DNA of 36,960 bases, taken from positions 1 to 36,960 of the forward strand of contig JAMDDL010000018.1 in assembly GCA_023488645.1 (NCBI GenBank), in the 5' to 3' direction. The translations under genes and the position numbers were made by a program. The DNA comes from Actinomycetota bacterium. GTDB lineage: Bacteria > Actinomycetota > Humimicrobiia > Humimicrobiales > Humimicrobiaceae. The notes under the pieces were generated by a model that had not been told where the DNA came from, searched no databases, and saw only the letters and a program-made list of their open reading frames with translations. Position 1 is the first letter of the stretch; each line of letters starts with the position of its first letter. This document shows, one piece after another, positions 25,200 through 33,198 of this stretch.

Positions 25200-26042
25200 C
25201 TATATTTCACCAAAAACAAATTTGTTTATTGCTTCTGCGACACCATCATTATCATTATCGCTAACAACAAAATCAGCAGCATCTTTTAACTTTTTTAAAG
25301 CATTTCCCATAGCAATCCCGATACCTGCAAGGCTAATCATACCAAGATCTCCTTCACTATCCCCGATAGCCATTATGCTGGCAGGATTAACTCCTGTAAT
25401 TTTTAATACATTCCTTAAAGCCCCAAGCTTGCCAGCTCTTTTATTATAGGCAGTAAGAAAATATTCTCCTGCCCTTCTAACTTTTAACTCATCACCAAGT
25501 TCTTCAGCAACTATATTGTTAAAAGGATGTTCTGCAGTAATAGTTATAGTTATAAGTAAGGCCTGGTTTGCAATTCCATTCTTTAAAAGATTATCAGTTT
25601 TGCCTGGAATCTCACCACTATCCCAGACATACTTTAAAAACGGATTATCTTTTTCATAATAAACAAAACTATCTATACAACTTACTGCAACTCCTACTTC
25701 CCATTTACGTGCAAGATTTATAATTTTTTTATAAGAATTTATTGGAATTTTTTTTATATAATTTAAATCTCCGTCAGGATTTACAATAACAGCTCCTGCT
25801 GAAGCTATTTGTGGATCTTTCAAATTTAACTCTTTAATTAACTTTTTTGCCCAATTAACTGTCTTTGCAGTAGTAATTATAATTTTTATTTTATTTTCCA
25901 GGCATCTATTTATTGCATCCTTGTTTCTTTTACTTATTTCTGATTTAGAGTTAAATAAAGTTCCATCTAAATCTATAGCTATCAGTTCTATTTTTTTTAA
26001 TTCTTTTGATTCTTTTGATTTTTCTAAAGAATTTGCTGCCAT
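25200..26042 (-). CDS. Cof-type HAD-IIB phosphatase
   Basis: This 280-residue protein belongs to the haloacid dehalogenase superfamily, subfamily IIB. Motif I IAIDLDGTLFNS places the nucleophile and acid/base Asp at 24 and 26. Motif II lies in IKIIITTAK, motif III is the Lys in NKRAGKLGALRNVLK, and motif IV is AIGDSEGDLGMI. The large C2 cap lies between motifs II and III. Family members dephosphorylate sugar phosphates, PLP or flavin precursors. The substrate cannot be chosen here. The first ~18 Lys/Glu-rich residues are an extension, but GGAG six bases before the ATG supports the full start. Confidence 0.92.
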   Translation of the reverse strand: MAANSLEKSKESKELKKIELIAIDLDGTLFNSKSEISKRNKDAINRCLENKIKIIITTAKTVNWAKKLIKELNLKDPQIASAGAVIVNPDGDLNYIKKIPINSYKKIINLARKWEVGVAVSCIDSFVYYEKDNPFLKYVWDSGEIPGKTDNLLKNGIANQALLITITITAEHPFNNIVAEELGDELKVRRAGEYFLTAYNKRAGKLGALRNVLKITGVNPASIMAIGDSEGDLGMISLAGIGIAMGNALKKLKDAADFVVSDNDNDGVAEAINKFVFGEI

Positions 26043-26183
26043 CTATATCTCCAATTTTTTATTTGTTTTTTATTCTTAAAAATATTTCCATTATAATTAA
26101 TAATATAAATATAAGATGAGATTTTTATCGCTATTATGAAAAAGAATAGGGATTTTTTCTATAACCTTGAGAAATAAATTACT

Positions 26184-26900
26184 TTATAAATCCATTCTTA
26201 TACCATAATTTCTTAACCACTTTTTTCTTTCTTTATAATCAGGCAAAATTGACTCTACCATATCCCAAAATTTTTTTGAATGATTTTTATGAACTAAATG
26301 ACTTAATTCATGAACAATTATGTAATCAATAACACAATAAGGCGCCATAACAATTCTCCAATTAAACAATAAATTTCCTTTAAAAGTACAGCTCCCCCAC
26401 CTTTTTTTCTGCTCCTTTATCTTAATTTGTCCAAGTTCAATATTATTAAATTTCGGCTTTATTAATTCAATCCTTTTCAGTATAATTTTTTCAGCTTCTT
26501 TTCTATACCATTTTCCCAAAGCTTTTTTTAAAACAAGTTTTTCTTTTGAGGGAGTAATTATTGACAGTTTTCCATCATTTAGCATAACTTCAGGTCTTTT
26601 AAAATTTTTATTTAATTGTATATGAAGAGAATAATCTCTCCCCAGATACATAAACATTTCTCCATCTGCAAAATTTTTGTTAAAATGATTATAACCTGTC
26701 TCCTGAAAATCAAGCAGTTTTTTAATTATCCACCTGCTTTTAGATTTTACTTTTTCTATAATTGTCTCTTCAGATAACCCTCTTGGAGAAAATACTGATA
26801 TTTTTTCTAAAGGTTCAATTTGAATAGCAAGAGTTTTTCTATTTTTATATTTAACTTCAAATTCAATTATTCTGTCACCGCATTTTGTGGTAAGTTTCAT
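26184..26900 (-). CDS. YgjP-type (DUF45) zinc metalloprotease-like protein
   Basis: This 238-residue YgjP/WLM-like protein carries the active-site motif HELSHLVHKNH (197-207) with HExxH histidines and a third histidine, followed by SKKFWDMVESILPDYKERKKWLR. The upstream conserved RWGSCTFKGNLLFNWRIVMAP segment is also present. The family is often found beside restriction systems but also stands alone, as here. Function is presumed peptidase, and substrates are unknown. The start has a poor ribosome site. A ~250-bp AT-rich gap separates it from the SDR gene. Confidence 0.9.
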   Translation of the reverse strand: MKLTTKCGDRIIEFEVKYKNRKTLAIQIEPLEKISVFSPRGLSEETIIEKVKSKSRWIIKKLLDFQETGYNHFNKNFADGEMFMYLGRDYSLHIQLNKNFKRPEVMLNDGKLSIITPSKEKLVLKKALGKWYRKEAEKIILKRIELIKPKFNNIELGQIKIKEQKKRWGSCTFKGNLLFNWRIVMAPYCVIDYIIVHELSHLVHKNHSKKFWDMVESILPDYKERKKWLRNYGIRMDL

Positions 26901-27147
26901 GACTTCTTAAATTATATCATTATATTTTTTAATTGTTTTTTAAATTATTGCATAATAAATTTTTGCTGTATTAATAGATACAAAGATAGATTATATAAAA
27001 TTTAAACTAGTTAACAATAAAATTTAAATAAATGGTATAATTTCCGAATAAAACTTGACATATTTTTCGATTGGAAAAATACGGGGAAAATACATAATTA
27101 TCACAAATATTTATCACAAATACTGGCAGACAAATAAGAATAATCAC

Positions 27148-27869
27148 ATTAAAACGGTTTTGCCGTTCTTCGCCGAATAATAATTTCATCCACCCATGAG
27201 TTATCAGATAATTTAAGCATATAAATAATCGTTTTTGCTATATCTTCGGGAGGCATTAAATCAGATTTATTTATATCAGGTCGTGCGCTGTCTATAAGCT
27301 CCGTATCAACTCCTCCAGGGTGTATTAGTGCAACAGAAATCCCATCTTTTTGAACTTCATTTGCCATCGACTTTGAAAGACCAACAACTGCATTCTTGCT
27401 TGCAGAATATATTGCCTGCTGAGGATATCCTTTAAACACAACATTACTGGAAATATTTATTATAAAACCATTTTTTTGCGGGATCATGATTTTTAATGCC
27501 TGCTGACAGCATAAAAAAACTGCTTTAAAATTCACATTCATTATTTTTTCATAATCACTAATATCAAAATCAACAAGATTTCCTCCAATAAATATACCTG
27601 CATTATTAATAAGAATATCTAATTTACCAAATTCTTCTTTTACTTTACTAAATAATTTTAATATATCTTCTTCTCTTGACATATCAGCCGGAACAATAAG
27701 AGATTTGCCATTAAAAGAGTCTATATTTTTTTTCACTTCTATCAATTTCTCTTTTGTTCTTGCTGCAAGAACAACAATTGCGCCTTCCTTTGCCAGCTCA
27801 ATGCTGATAGCTCTTCCAATACCTTTACTTGCACCAGTTACAATTACAGTTTTATTATTTAAATCCATT
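27148..27869. repeat. 722-bp direct repeat, copy 1
   Basis: By line-by-line comparison this is identical to 31291-32012 (offset 4143). Identity ends one base outside the coding sequence on each side: c versus a on the left, t versus g on the right. Confidence 0.95.
27149..27868 (-). CDS. Short-chain dehydrogenase/reductase, copy 1
   Basis: This 239-residue classical SDR has the cofactor motif TGASKGIG (11-18), NNAG (88-91), catalytic Ser near 140, and Tyr154/Lys158 in YSASK. The PGGVDTEL turn and a short C-terminus follow. Lack of an acidic residue at the end of strand 2 (LAARTKEK) suggests NADPH use. The family branch resembles 3-ketoacyl-ACP/sepiapterin-type reductases, and the substrate is unknown. 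Protein and DNA are identical to the copy at 31292-32011. This copy is alone; no partner gene lies within 300 bp on its strand, unlike copy 2, which is followed by a flavin reductase. AAAGG precedes the ATG by about seven bases. Confidence 0.93.
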   Translation of the reverse strand: MDLNNKTVIVTGASKGIGRAISIELAKEGAIVVLAARTKEKLIEVKKNIDSFNGKSLIVPADMSREEDILKLFSKVKEEFGKLDILINNAGIFIGGNLVDFDISDYEKIMNVNFKAVFLCCQQALKIMIPQKNGFIINISSNVVFKGYPQQAIYSASKNAVVGLSKSMANEVQKDGISVALIHPGGVDTELIDSARPDINKSDLMPPEDIAKTIIYMLKLSDNSWVDEIIIRRRTAKPF

Positions 27870-28178
27870 TTCTACCTTTATTCTTTTTGTTTTTAAATTA
27901 TTTAAATTATTTTAAAATTAATAAAAGTTTGCTAATGTGAATTAAAATTAAAATCAATGTTGCGTATTAATTATAAAATTTAGTTTAAGCTATTATTTTT
28001 AAATATAAAGAATTACTAATCACTTTTTAAATTGATAAATAACAAAAAAGCCTAAGAAAAATCTTTTTAACAAAAACATTTTAAAAATTAAAATAATTGT
28101 AATACAAAAATAAAATAATTATATTGACAAATAAAATAAATTGTATTCTAATAAAGTATAGAAAGCAGGTGAATTTAA
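27870..28178. other. AT-rich spacer with vapBC promoter
   Basis: This is the divergent gap between SDR copy 1 and the antitoxin gene. The only recognisable content is the promoter at 28124-28152 and a TTGTA-A-TACAA inverted repeat at 28097-28107. Confidence 0.6.
28124..28152 (+). promoter_or_regulatory. Strong promoter of the VapBC operon
   Basis: TTGACA (28124-28129), a 17-base spacer and TCTAAT (28147-28152) match the sigma-70 consensus closely. TTGTA/TACAA half-sites around 28097-28107 and TTGTATT at 28141 could be antitoxin operators. Confidence 0.65.
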
Positions 28179-28445
28179 ATGGACAAAATAATTAAAACTT
28201 TAAGATTTCCTAAAAAATTGTTAGATGAAATAAACTCGATTTCTATTAAAAAAAGAATGAATTTCACAAATTTTGTTACAAGTGCAGTTGAAACTTATTT
28301 AAGAGAATTAAGATTTACCGAGGCAATAAATGAGAGTTCTGGAGTTTGGAATTTAGATGATCATCCTGAATTGAAGAATGGTACAGAACAATATATAAGA
28401 AAAATTAGAAAGGGTCGAAATTTAACCCTAAATAGCAAAGATTAG
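28179..28445 (+). CDS. Ribbon-helix-helix antitoxin (VapB-like)
   Basis: This is an 88-residue protein. The N-terminal part IIKTLRFPKKLLDEINSISIKKRMNFTNFVTSAVETYLREL has the strand-helix-helix pattern of MetJ/Arc-type antitoxins. The C-terminal tail (GVWNLDDHPELKNGTEQYIRKIRKGR) is the likely toxin-binding part. It is followed after 61 bp by a PIN-domain toxin on the same strand. AGCAGGTG six bases before the ATG is a good ribosome site. Autoregulation by the toxin-antitoxin complex is expected. Confidence 0.87.
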   Translation: MDKIIKTLRFPKKLLDEINSISIKKRMNFTNFVTSAVETYLRELRFTEAINESSGVWNLDDHPELKNGTEQYIRKIRKGRNLTLNSKD

Positions 28446-28506
28446 GCAATAAAGTTAGAGTATTAAAAGTTGATTAACTAAAAATAACAGGAGAAATTTT
28501 AAATTT

Positions 28507-28878
28507 ATGGCACTTTTTGATACAGACGTTTTAATAGATCATCTTTTGAATAAAACTGGAGCTACTGAAACAATGCTAAAATTTAAAAATAACAAAAATT
28601 ACTGTAGTGTAATAACAGTGGGTGAAATACTTTTTGGAATGAGAAAAAATGAAGAGGAAAAAACTCTTAAACTTTTAAACAATCTAATAATTATTGATGT
28701 TGATAAAAAAATAGTTTATTCTGCTTATGAAATTAAAAATAATGCCAAAGGATTTAACTTAGAATTATATGACTGTATTATTGCTGCAACAGCTTTAGAA
28801 TATGATTTAATACTTGTTACTAAAAATTATAAACATTATCCTGATAACCGACTTAAACTTTTTATTCCAGAATATTAA
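28507..28878 (+). CDS. PIN-domain ribonuclease toxin (VapC-like)
   Basis: This is a 123-residue PIN-domain protein. Acidic metal ligands are visible as Asp5 (ALFDTDVLID), Glu40 (ITVGEILFG) and Asp89 (ELYDCIIAATALEYDLILVTKNYKHY). The LVTKN segment is the usual C-terminal motif. VapC toxins cleave tRNA or rRNA and are neutralised by the cognate antitoxin upstream. Length is typical. AGGAG lies rather far (12-13 bases) from the ATG. The module lies between the two identical SDR copies. Confidence 0.92.
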   Translation: MALFDTDVLIDHLLNKTGATETMLKFKNNKNYCSVITVGEILFGMRKNEEEKTLKLLNNLIIIDVDKKIVYSAYEIKNNAKGFNLELYDCIIAATALEYDLILVTKNYKHYPDNRLKLFIPEY

Positions 28879-29668
28879 ATTTATTTATCTCTCTTAATAT
28901 AATAATTTGAGTTAGGTTAAAATAAGATTAAAATTTATTTAAGGTTAATTTTAAAAATTGATTTATTTTATTTGAGACAATATTATTTATATAAAGAGGT
29001 ATATAAGAGAATTTAAATTTATAAGAACTCGCTTCCGGATCCCCCCAAGTATAAAATACAATAACTACCGGGGTCCCTACCCCAGCTAATGATTTTTTGG
29101 CCAAAAAGATTGATTTTTTATAAAAAAACAGGTGCAAGGGATAAAATCAGACAAGAGGTGTCTAACAAAAATCTAATTTATGTAAATCTGCAGATATTTT
29201 AAGCCTGTTTTTTGTTTCCTTCATCCTATAGGATGGACCATTCATATTAACCATATAGGACTTTAAGTCAAGTCTATCTATCATGGCTTAAAGTAAATTA
29301 CAGGACCAGTAAAATATTTCATCCCAGCGCTCAAAATGAAAGATTTGTTGTAATTATTGTTGATAATCTTTCCAGCTCTTAGTGACAGGTTAGTAAATAA
29401 TTTAATTAAATCTTAAATAAAAAAGGTTAACTTCTAAGAAATTTTAAGAAATAAATAAGTTTAGATATAAAAGATAATCAAATAGATAACAGGATAAAAA
29501 TTAAATAAAATATAAAAATATTTTATTGATATATTTAATATATTTGTTTGACAGTAGTCATTATAAAAAAAATTAGTAGTTTATTAGTTCTTGCTGAATA
29601 ATTCAGCATTTTTTTAAATTATCTACCTAAAACTAAATAATTAATTAGAATTAAATAATTAAAAATAA
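28879..29668. other. Gene-poor stretch with a GC-rich patch and possible decayed element
   Basis: No convincing gene is present in these ~790 bases. A patch at about 29028-29098 is strikingly C/G-rich for this region and can form GGGGT/ACCCC and TTTTGGCCAAAA hairpins. The 69-codon frame across it on the minus strand has no family resemblance. Bases 29140-29395 look like degraded coding DNA (interrupted frames on both strands), perhaps an insertion-sequence remnant. The far end holds inverted-repeat element B at 29584-29636. Confidence 0.5.
29584..29636. repeat. Inverted-repeat element, family B, short copy (53 bp)
   Basis: Left arm TTAGTTCTTGCTGAATAATT (29584-29603) and right arm AATTATCTACCTAAAACTAA (29617-29636) are imperfect inverted repeats. 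The left arm matches that of the 108-bp element at 19704-19811. It ends 33 bases before the probable start of the deacetylase gene, where it could influence expression. Confidence 0.55.
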
Positions 29669-30573
29669 ATGGGAACAAGAAAAACTTTTCCAGGAAACTT
29701 AAGAACAAAAAAGAAAAGAAATATACAAGAAGATATACAACTATAATTTTTTTCTTAATAATAATTACATTATGCATAATTTTTATAACAAAATGTATAT
29801 CAAATAATAAATCTGAATTATCTAAAACTTCTACTACAAATACTTCTGAAGCTATAAACAATACTAAAGAGGCAACAACACAAGATACATCAAATGAAAC
29901 AACAACCAAAAGTACTTTACTTGATACAAAAATAAATTCTAACAATTCAGACATATCAATAGTGATTACTAAGGGATTAGTGAATAAAGATAATGATAAA
30001 CAAGTTGCTCTAACATTTGATTCAGGATGGGAATATAAAAATACTGAGGAGTTCTTAAATATTCTTGAAAGTTATAATATAAAAGCAACATTTTTTACTA
30101 GAGGTTTATGGGCTAAAGATCATCCTGAACTTGCAAAAGCAATAGTTAATAATGGGCATGATTTAGAAAACCATTCATTAACTCATGGCCATATGAATTC
30201 AATGACAGATGCAGAAATTGAAAATGAAATTAATACTACAACAGATATAATAAAGGAAATAACAGGATTTACCCCACAGTTATTTAGACCGCCCTATGGT
30301 GAATACGATACCAGGATATTAAAAATTTTAAAAAAGGGTGGATACACTTACACAATTTTATGGACTATAGATAGTTATGACTGGGCACAAGAAATGAATG
30401 GAGTAAAGATAATAAAGGATTACCTTGTCAATAGGGTGCTAAGTAAAGCTTCAAATAATGCAATAATTTTAATGCATATTGGAGGCTATGAAACCGTTAA
30501 CGCACTTCCTGAAATTATTGAAGGCTTAAAATCACAAGAATATGAATTTGTTAAAATAAAAGATATGCTTTAA
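29669..30573 (+). CDS. Membrane-anchored polysaccharide deacetylase (NodB domain), needs -1 frameshift
   Basis: The NodB homology domain is continuous from a GTG at 29962. It contains TFDSGW, HSLTH, RPPYGEYD, DSYDW and ILMHIGG, the five metal-dependent deacetylase motifs, but the second Asp of the usual TFDDG is Ser. The same frame is open back to 29659 and encodes a basic stretch, a hydrophobic helix (TTIIFFLIIITLCIIFIT), a possible lipobox-like cysteine (TKC) and a Thr/Ser/Asn-rich linker, but has no standard start codon there. ATG at 29669 in the next frame gives MGTRKTFPGNLRTKK. It joins the main frame by a -1 slip at A AAA AAG (29707-29713). This is either programmed slippage or a lost A in a homopolymer. 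The product would be ~302 residues acting on cell-wall glycans outside the membrane. Confidence 0.75.
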
Positions 30574-30686
30574 TTTTAACTTATACTTTAATTTGTAATT
30601 TAACTTACCTATGAAAATTTTTGTTAATATCTCTAATAAATTTTATTAATATCGCTAATAAAAATTAGCTTAATAAAATTATGCAA

Positions 30687-31247
30687 TTATTTTGAATAAT
30701 ATAAATCTTTAAGTTTTTTACCCATTGTCCAATATTGATCATTTACATAACAAAGTATATTCATCTTAGAAATTAATGGCTCTTCATCATCCCCAAGAAA
30801 TTTTTCATCAACATGAGTGCTTAAAACTTCTGCAATAAATATCTCATGAGTATTTAATTCCATAGTTTCAGTAACTTTGCATTCTAAACAAATTGGGCAT
30901 TCTTTTATTAAAGAAACATTGATTTTTTCTGCAGGAAACTTTATAAAACCTGTCATTTTAAATTTATCAACCTTATCCCCGTGACTGTATCCACATTTAT
31001 CTATTTGCTCCATAATATCAACTGACGCGATGCAAAGGCCAAATTCTTTATTTTGCTTAATTATTTTGGCTGAATACTTACCCTTGCCAATACTTACATA
31101 TAACATATTCGGCTTATAATCAACAATTCCTACCCAGGAAAGAGGAATTATATTATCAGTAGATAAATCATTTTTATTAGCTCTGCAAGTAGCAAGAGTA
31201 ACTGGTAATGGCAGAACTAAATTTTGTACTTTTTGTAGTAATTTCAT
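30687..31247 (-). CDS. Flavin reductase family (FMN-binding split-barrel) protein
   Basis: This 186-residue protein belongs to the flavin_reduct family. Its N-terminal region has LPVTLATCRANKNDLSTDNIIPLSWVGIVDYKPNMLYVSIGKGKYSAKIIKQNKEFGLCIASVDIMEQIDKCGYSHGDKVDKF, the typical FMN-binding order, and ECPICLECKVTETMELNTHEIFIAEVLSTHVDE follows. Anaerobe homologues are often annotated as flavoredoxins. It lies 44 bp downstream of SDR copy 2 on the same strand, so reduction chemistry shared with that dehydrogenase is plausible. AGGGGC lies shortly before the ATG. Confidence 0.9.
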   Translation of the reverse strand: MKLLQKVQNLVLPLPVTLATCRANKNDLSTDNIIPLSWVGIVDYKPNMLYVSIGKGKYSAKIIKQNKEFGLCIASVDIMEQIDKCGYSHGDKVDKFKMTGFIKFPAEKINVSLIKECPICLECKVTETMELNTHEIFIAEVLSTHVDEKFLGDDEEPLISKMNILCYVNDQYWTMGKKLKDLYYSK

Positions 31248-31290
31248 TTTTGCCCCTAAACCTTTCTATTTTGTTTTAAAAAACCTTGTA

Positions 31291-32012
31291 ATTAAAACGG
31301 TTTTGCCGTTCTTCGCCGAATAATAATTTCATCCACCCATGAGTTATCAGATAATTTAAGCATATAAATAATCGTTTTTGCTATATCTTCGGGAGGCATT
31401 AAATCAGATTTATTTATATCAGGTCGTGCGCTGTCTATAAGCTCCGTATCAACTCCTCCAGGGTGTATTAGTGCAACAGAAATCCCATCTTTTTGAACTT
31501 CATTTGCCATCGACTTTGAAAGACCAACAACTGCATTCTTGCTTGCAGAATATATTGCCTGCTGAGGATATCCTTTAAACACAACATTACTGGAAATATT
31601 TATTATAAAACCATTTTTTTGCGGGATCATGATTTTTAATGCCTGCTGACAGCATAAAAAAACTGCTTTAAAATTCACATTCATTATTTTTTCATAATCA
31701 CTAATATCAAAATCAACAAGATTTCCTCCAATAAATATACCTGCATTATTAATAAGAATATCTAATTTACCAAATTCTTCTTTTACTTTACTAAATAATT
31801 TTAATATATCTTCTTCTCTTGACATATCAGCCGGAACAATAAGAGATTTGCCATTAAAAGAGTCTATATTTTTTTTCACTTCTATCAATTTCTCTTTTGT
31901 TCTTGCTGCAAGAACAACAATTGCGCCTTCCTTTGCCAGCTCAATGCTGATAGCTCTTCCAATACCTTTACTTGCACCAGTTACAATTACAGTTTTATTA
32001 TTTAAATCCATT
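31291..32012. repeat. 722-bp direct repeat, copy 2
   Basis: Identical to 27148-27869. The sequences outside differ at once on both sides, apart from an ATAAAGG ribosome-site core shared upstream at different spacing (about 7 versus 12 bases from the ATG). Confidence 0.95.
31292..32011 (-). CDS. Short-chain dehydrogenase/reductase, copy 2
   Basis: This copy is identical in all 720 bases to the SDR at 27149-27868 (TGASKGIG, NNAG, YSASK). Because it heads a two-gene unit with the flavin reductase, I consider it the more likely ancestral location. Identity at every synonymous site means either a very recent copy or gene conversion, or an assembly or duplication artefact. Upstream, ATAAAGG lies about 12 bases from ATG, a poorer spacing than in copy 1. 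Confidence 0.93.
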   Translation of the reverse strand: MDLNNKTVIVTGASKGIGRAISIELAKEGAIVVLAARTKEKLIEVKKNIDSFNGKSLIVPADMSREEDILKLFSKVKEEFGKLDILINNAGIFIGGNLVDFDISDYEKIMNVNFKAVFLCCQQALKIMIPQKNGFIINISSNVVFKGYPQQAIYSASKNAVVGLSKSMANEVQKDGISVALIHPGGVDTELIDSARPDINKSDLMPPEDIAKTIIYMLKLSDNSWVDEIIIRRRTAKPF

Positions 32013-32270
32013 GTTTACTGCGCCTTTATATGATTTTATTTATTTTATAAATATGCTTTCTCCACTTTATTCACATTTATCAGTTTTAAAATCTTTGTGT
32101 TTTTAAAGTCTTTTTAAATGATACTTTTTATTTTAATTTGCTTCAAATATTATTTTTAAGTAATGTCATAAAAAATTAAATGTATTTAAATTAATAATTA
32201 AATGCTAATACGTGCTTATGAAATATCTTATACTGTTTTTTATATTTAATTTTTTAAAAATTATTATTAT

Positions 32271-32726
32271 CTACAAAGAAGATTCTCTTAAAACATATTC
32301 AAAAGTATAACCATTGTCTTGAACTATATTTTTAATTTCTTCTCTTACTTTTTTATAATCAAACTCATAATTATACTTTTTGCCAAATAAAACTGATTGT
32401 TCTTCTATTGAGCCTTCTCTGCCACCACTAATATATTTTGTTTTTTCTACTTTAAATCCAAATCCTGGACTTATATCATCACTGTCATAGCCACCAGATG
32501 ATATGCCAGAGCCTGTTTCTGTTAAAATTTCAAAAAATCTTATTAATTTTTTATCATCATCTATTTTGACTTTGCATTTATACATTAGTTTTTGCCTACT
32601 TAAAAATGCTTTTCTTTCTGCAACTAATGCCTCAAATTTTAATAAATTTGGTTTTTCCTCAATAAATTTTCCAGTAACATTACCATTACTATCAATTTTT
32701 AATATTAATTCTTTCACTGTTGACAT
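32271..32726 (-). CDS. Unrecognised 151-residue protein
   Basis: I do not recognise a family. The protein is soluble and starts MSTVKELILKIDSNGNVTGKFIEEKPN. It has a basic helix (ALVAERKAFLSRQKLMYKCKVKIDDDKKLIRFFEIL), a Gly/Ser-rich turn (TGSGISSGGYDSDDISPGFGF), a Lys-rich strand region and a C-terminal helix (YKKVREEIKNIVQDNGYTFEYVL). AAAGGA nine bases before the ATG supports it as a real gene, and codon use resembles its neighbours. It is monocistronic, between SDR copy 2 and the SPFH gene. Confidence 0.7.
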   Translation of the reverse strand: MSTVKELILKIDSNGNVTGKFIEEKPNLLKFEALVAERKAFLSRQKLMYKCKVKIDDDKKLIRFFEILTETGSGISSGGYDSDDISPGFGFKVEKTKYISGGREGSIEEQSVLFGKKYNYEFDYKKVREEIKNIVQDNGYTFEYVLRESSL

Positions 32727-33198
32727 AATTATTTGTCCTTTCTTTAAAAAATTTTTTTAATTTATACTACTTTATAGAATTAGAAATATACTGAAAAACA
32801 AATTAAAATTTAAAAACTTTTTAAATTTAATTTAATTTATTTATTATAATGATTATCAGGGCTTAAATTTTTTATTATAAATAAAAATTCTTTTAAAATA
32901 TCTCTTCATAATATAAACTATATTATATAGAAATGATATAAAATAAATATATTTAATTCATAAATATTAACAATTAACAAATAAAACATTAAATAAATAA
33001 TAAAAAATAACAAAAGATAATAAAAAATATAATAAATATCAAATATAAAATATAACATAAAAATAACTCTAAGGAATATTTTTTAACTTTTTCACAATAA
33101 ATTTTCACAATAAAGATACTAATTATAATCTCACAATTATTTTATAAAAATATTTTCAATTAAAAATATAAAAAATATAAATAAAGGGATGGTATTTT
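32727..33198. other. AT-rich divergent intergenic region
   Basis: This ~470-base gap between the unknown gene (minus) and the SPFH gene (plus) is almost entirely A/T. Many weak -10-like boxes exist. I see no gene, no stable hairpin and no repeat shared with other gaps. Confidence 0.6.

Noticed and set aside
27007..27189. 60-codon minus-strand frame overlapping the SDR 3' end
   Set aside because: It overlaps the SDR stop region in another frame and has no recognisable motif or ribosome site.
28928..29137. 69-codon frame on the minus strand across the GC-rich patch
   Set aside because: No ribosome site, no family resemblance, and its middle is made of hairpin-forming GC-rich DNA; likely chance.
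29619..29954. 111-codon minus-strand frame rich in Val, Phe and Leu
   Set aside because: It is the antisense of the Ser/Thr-rich linker and membrane segment of the deacetylase gene.
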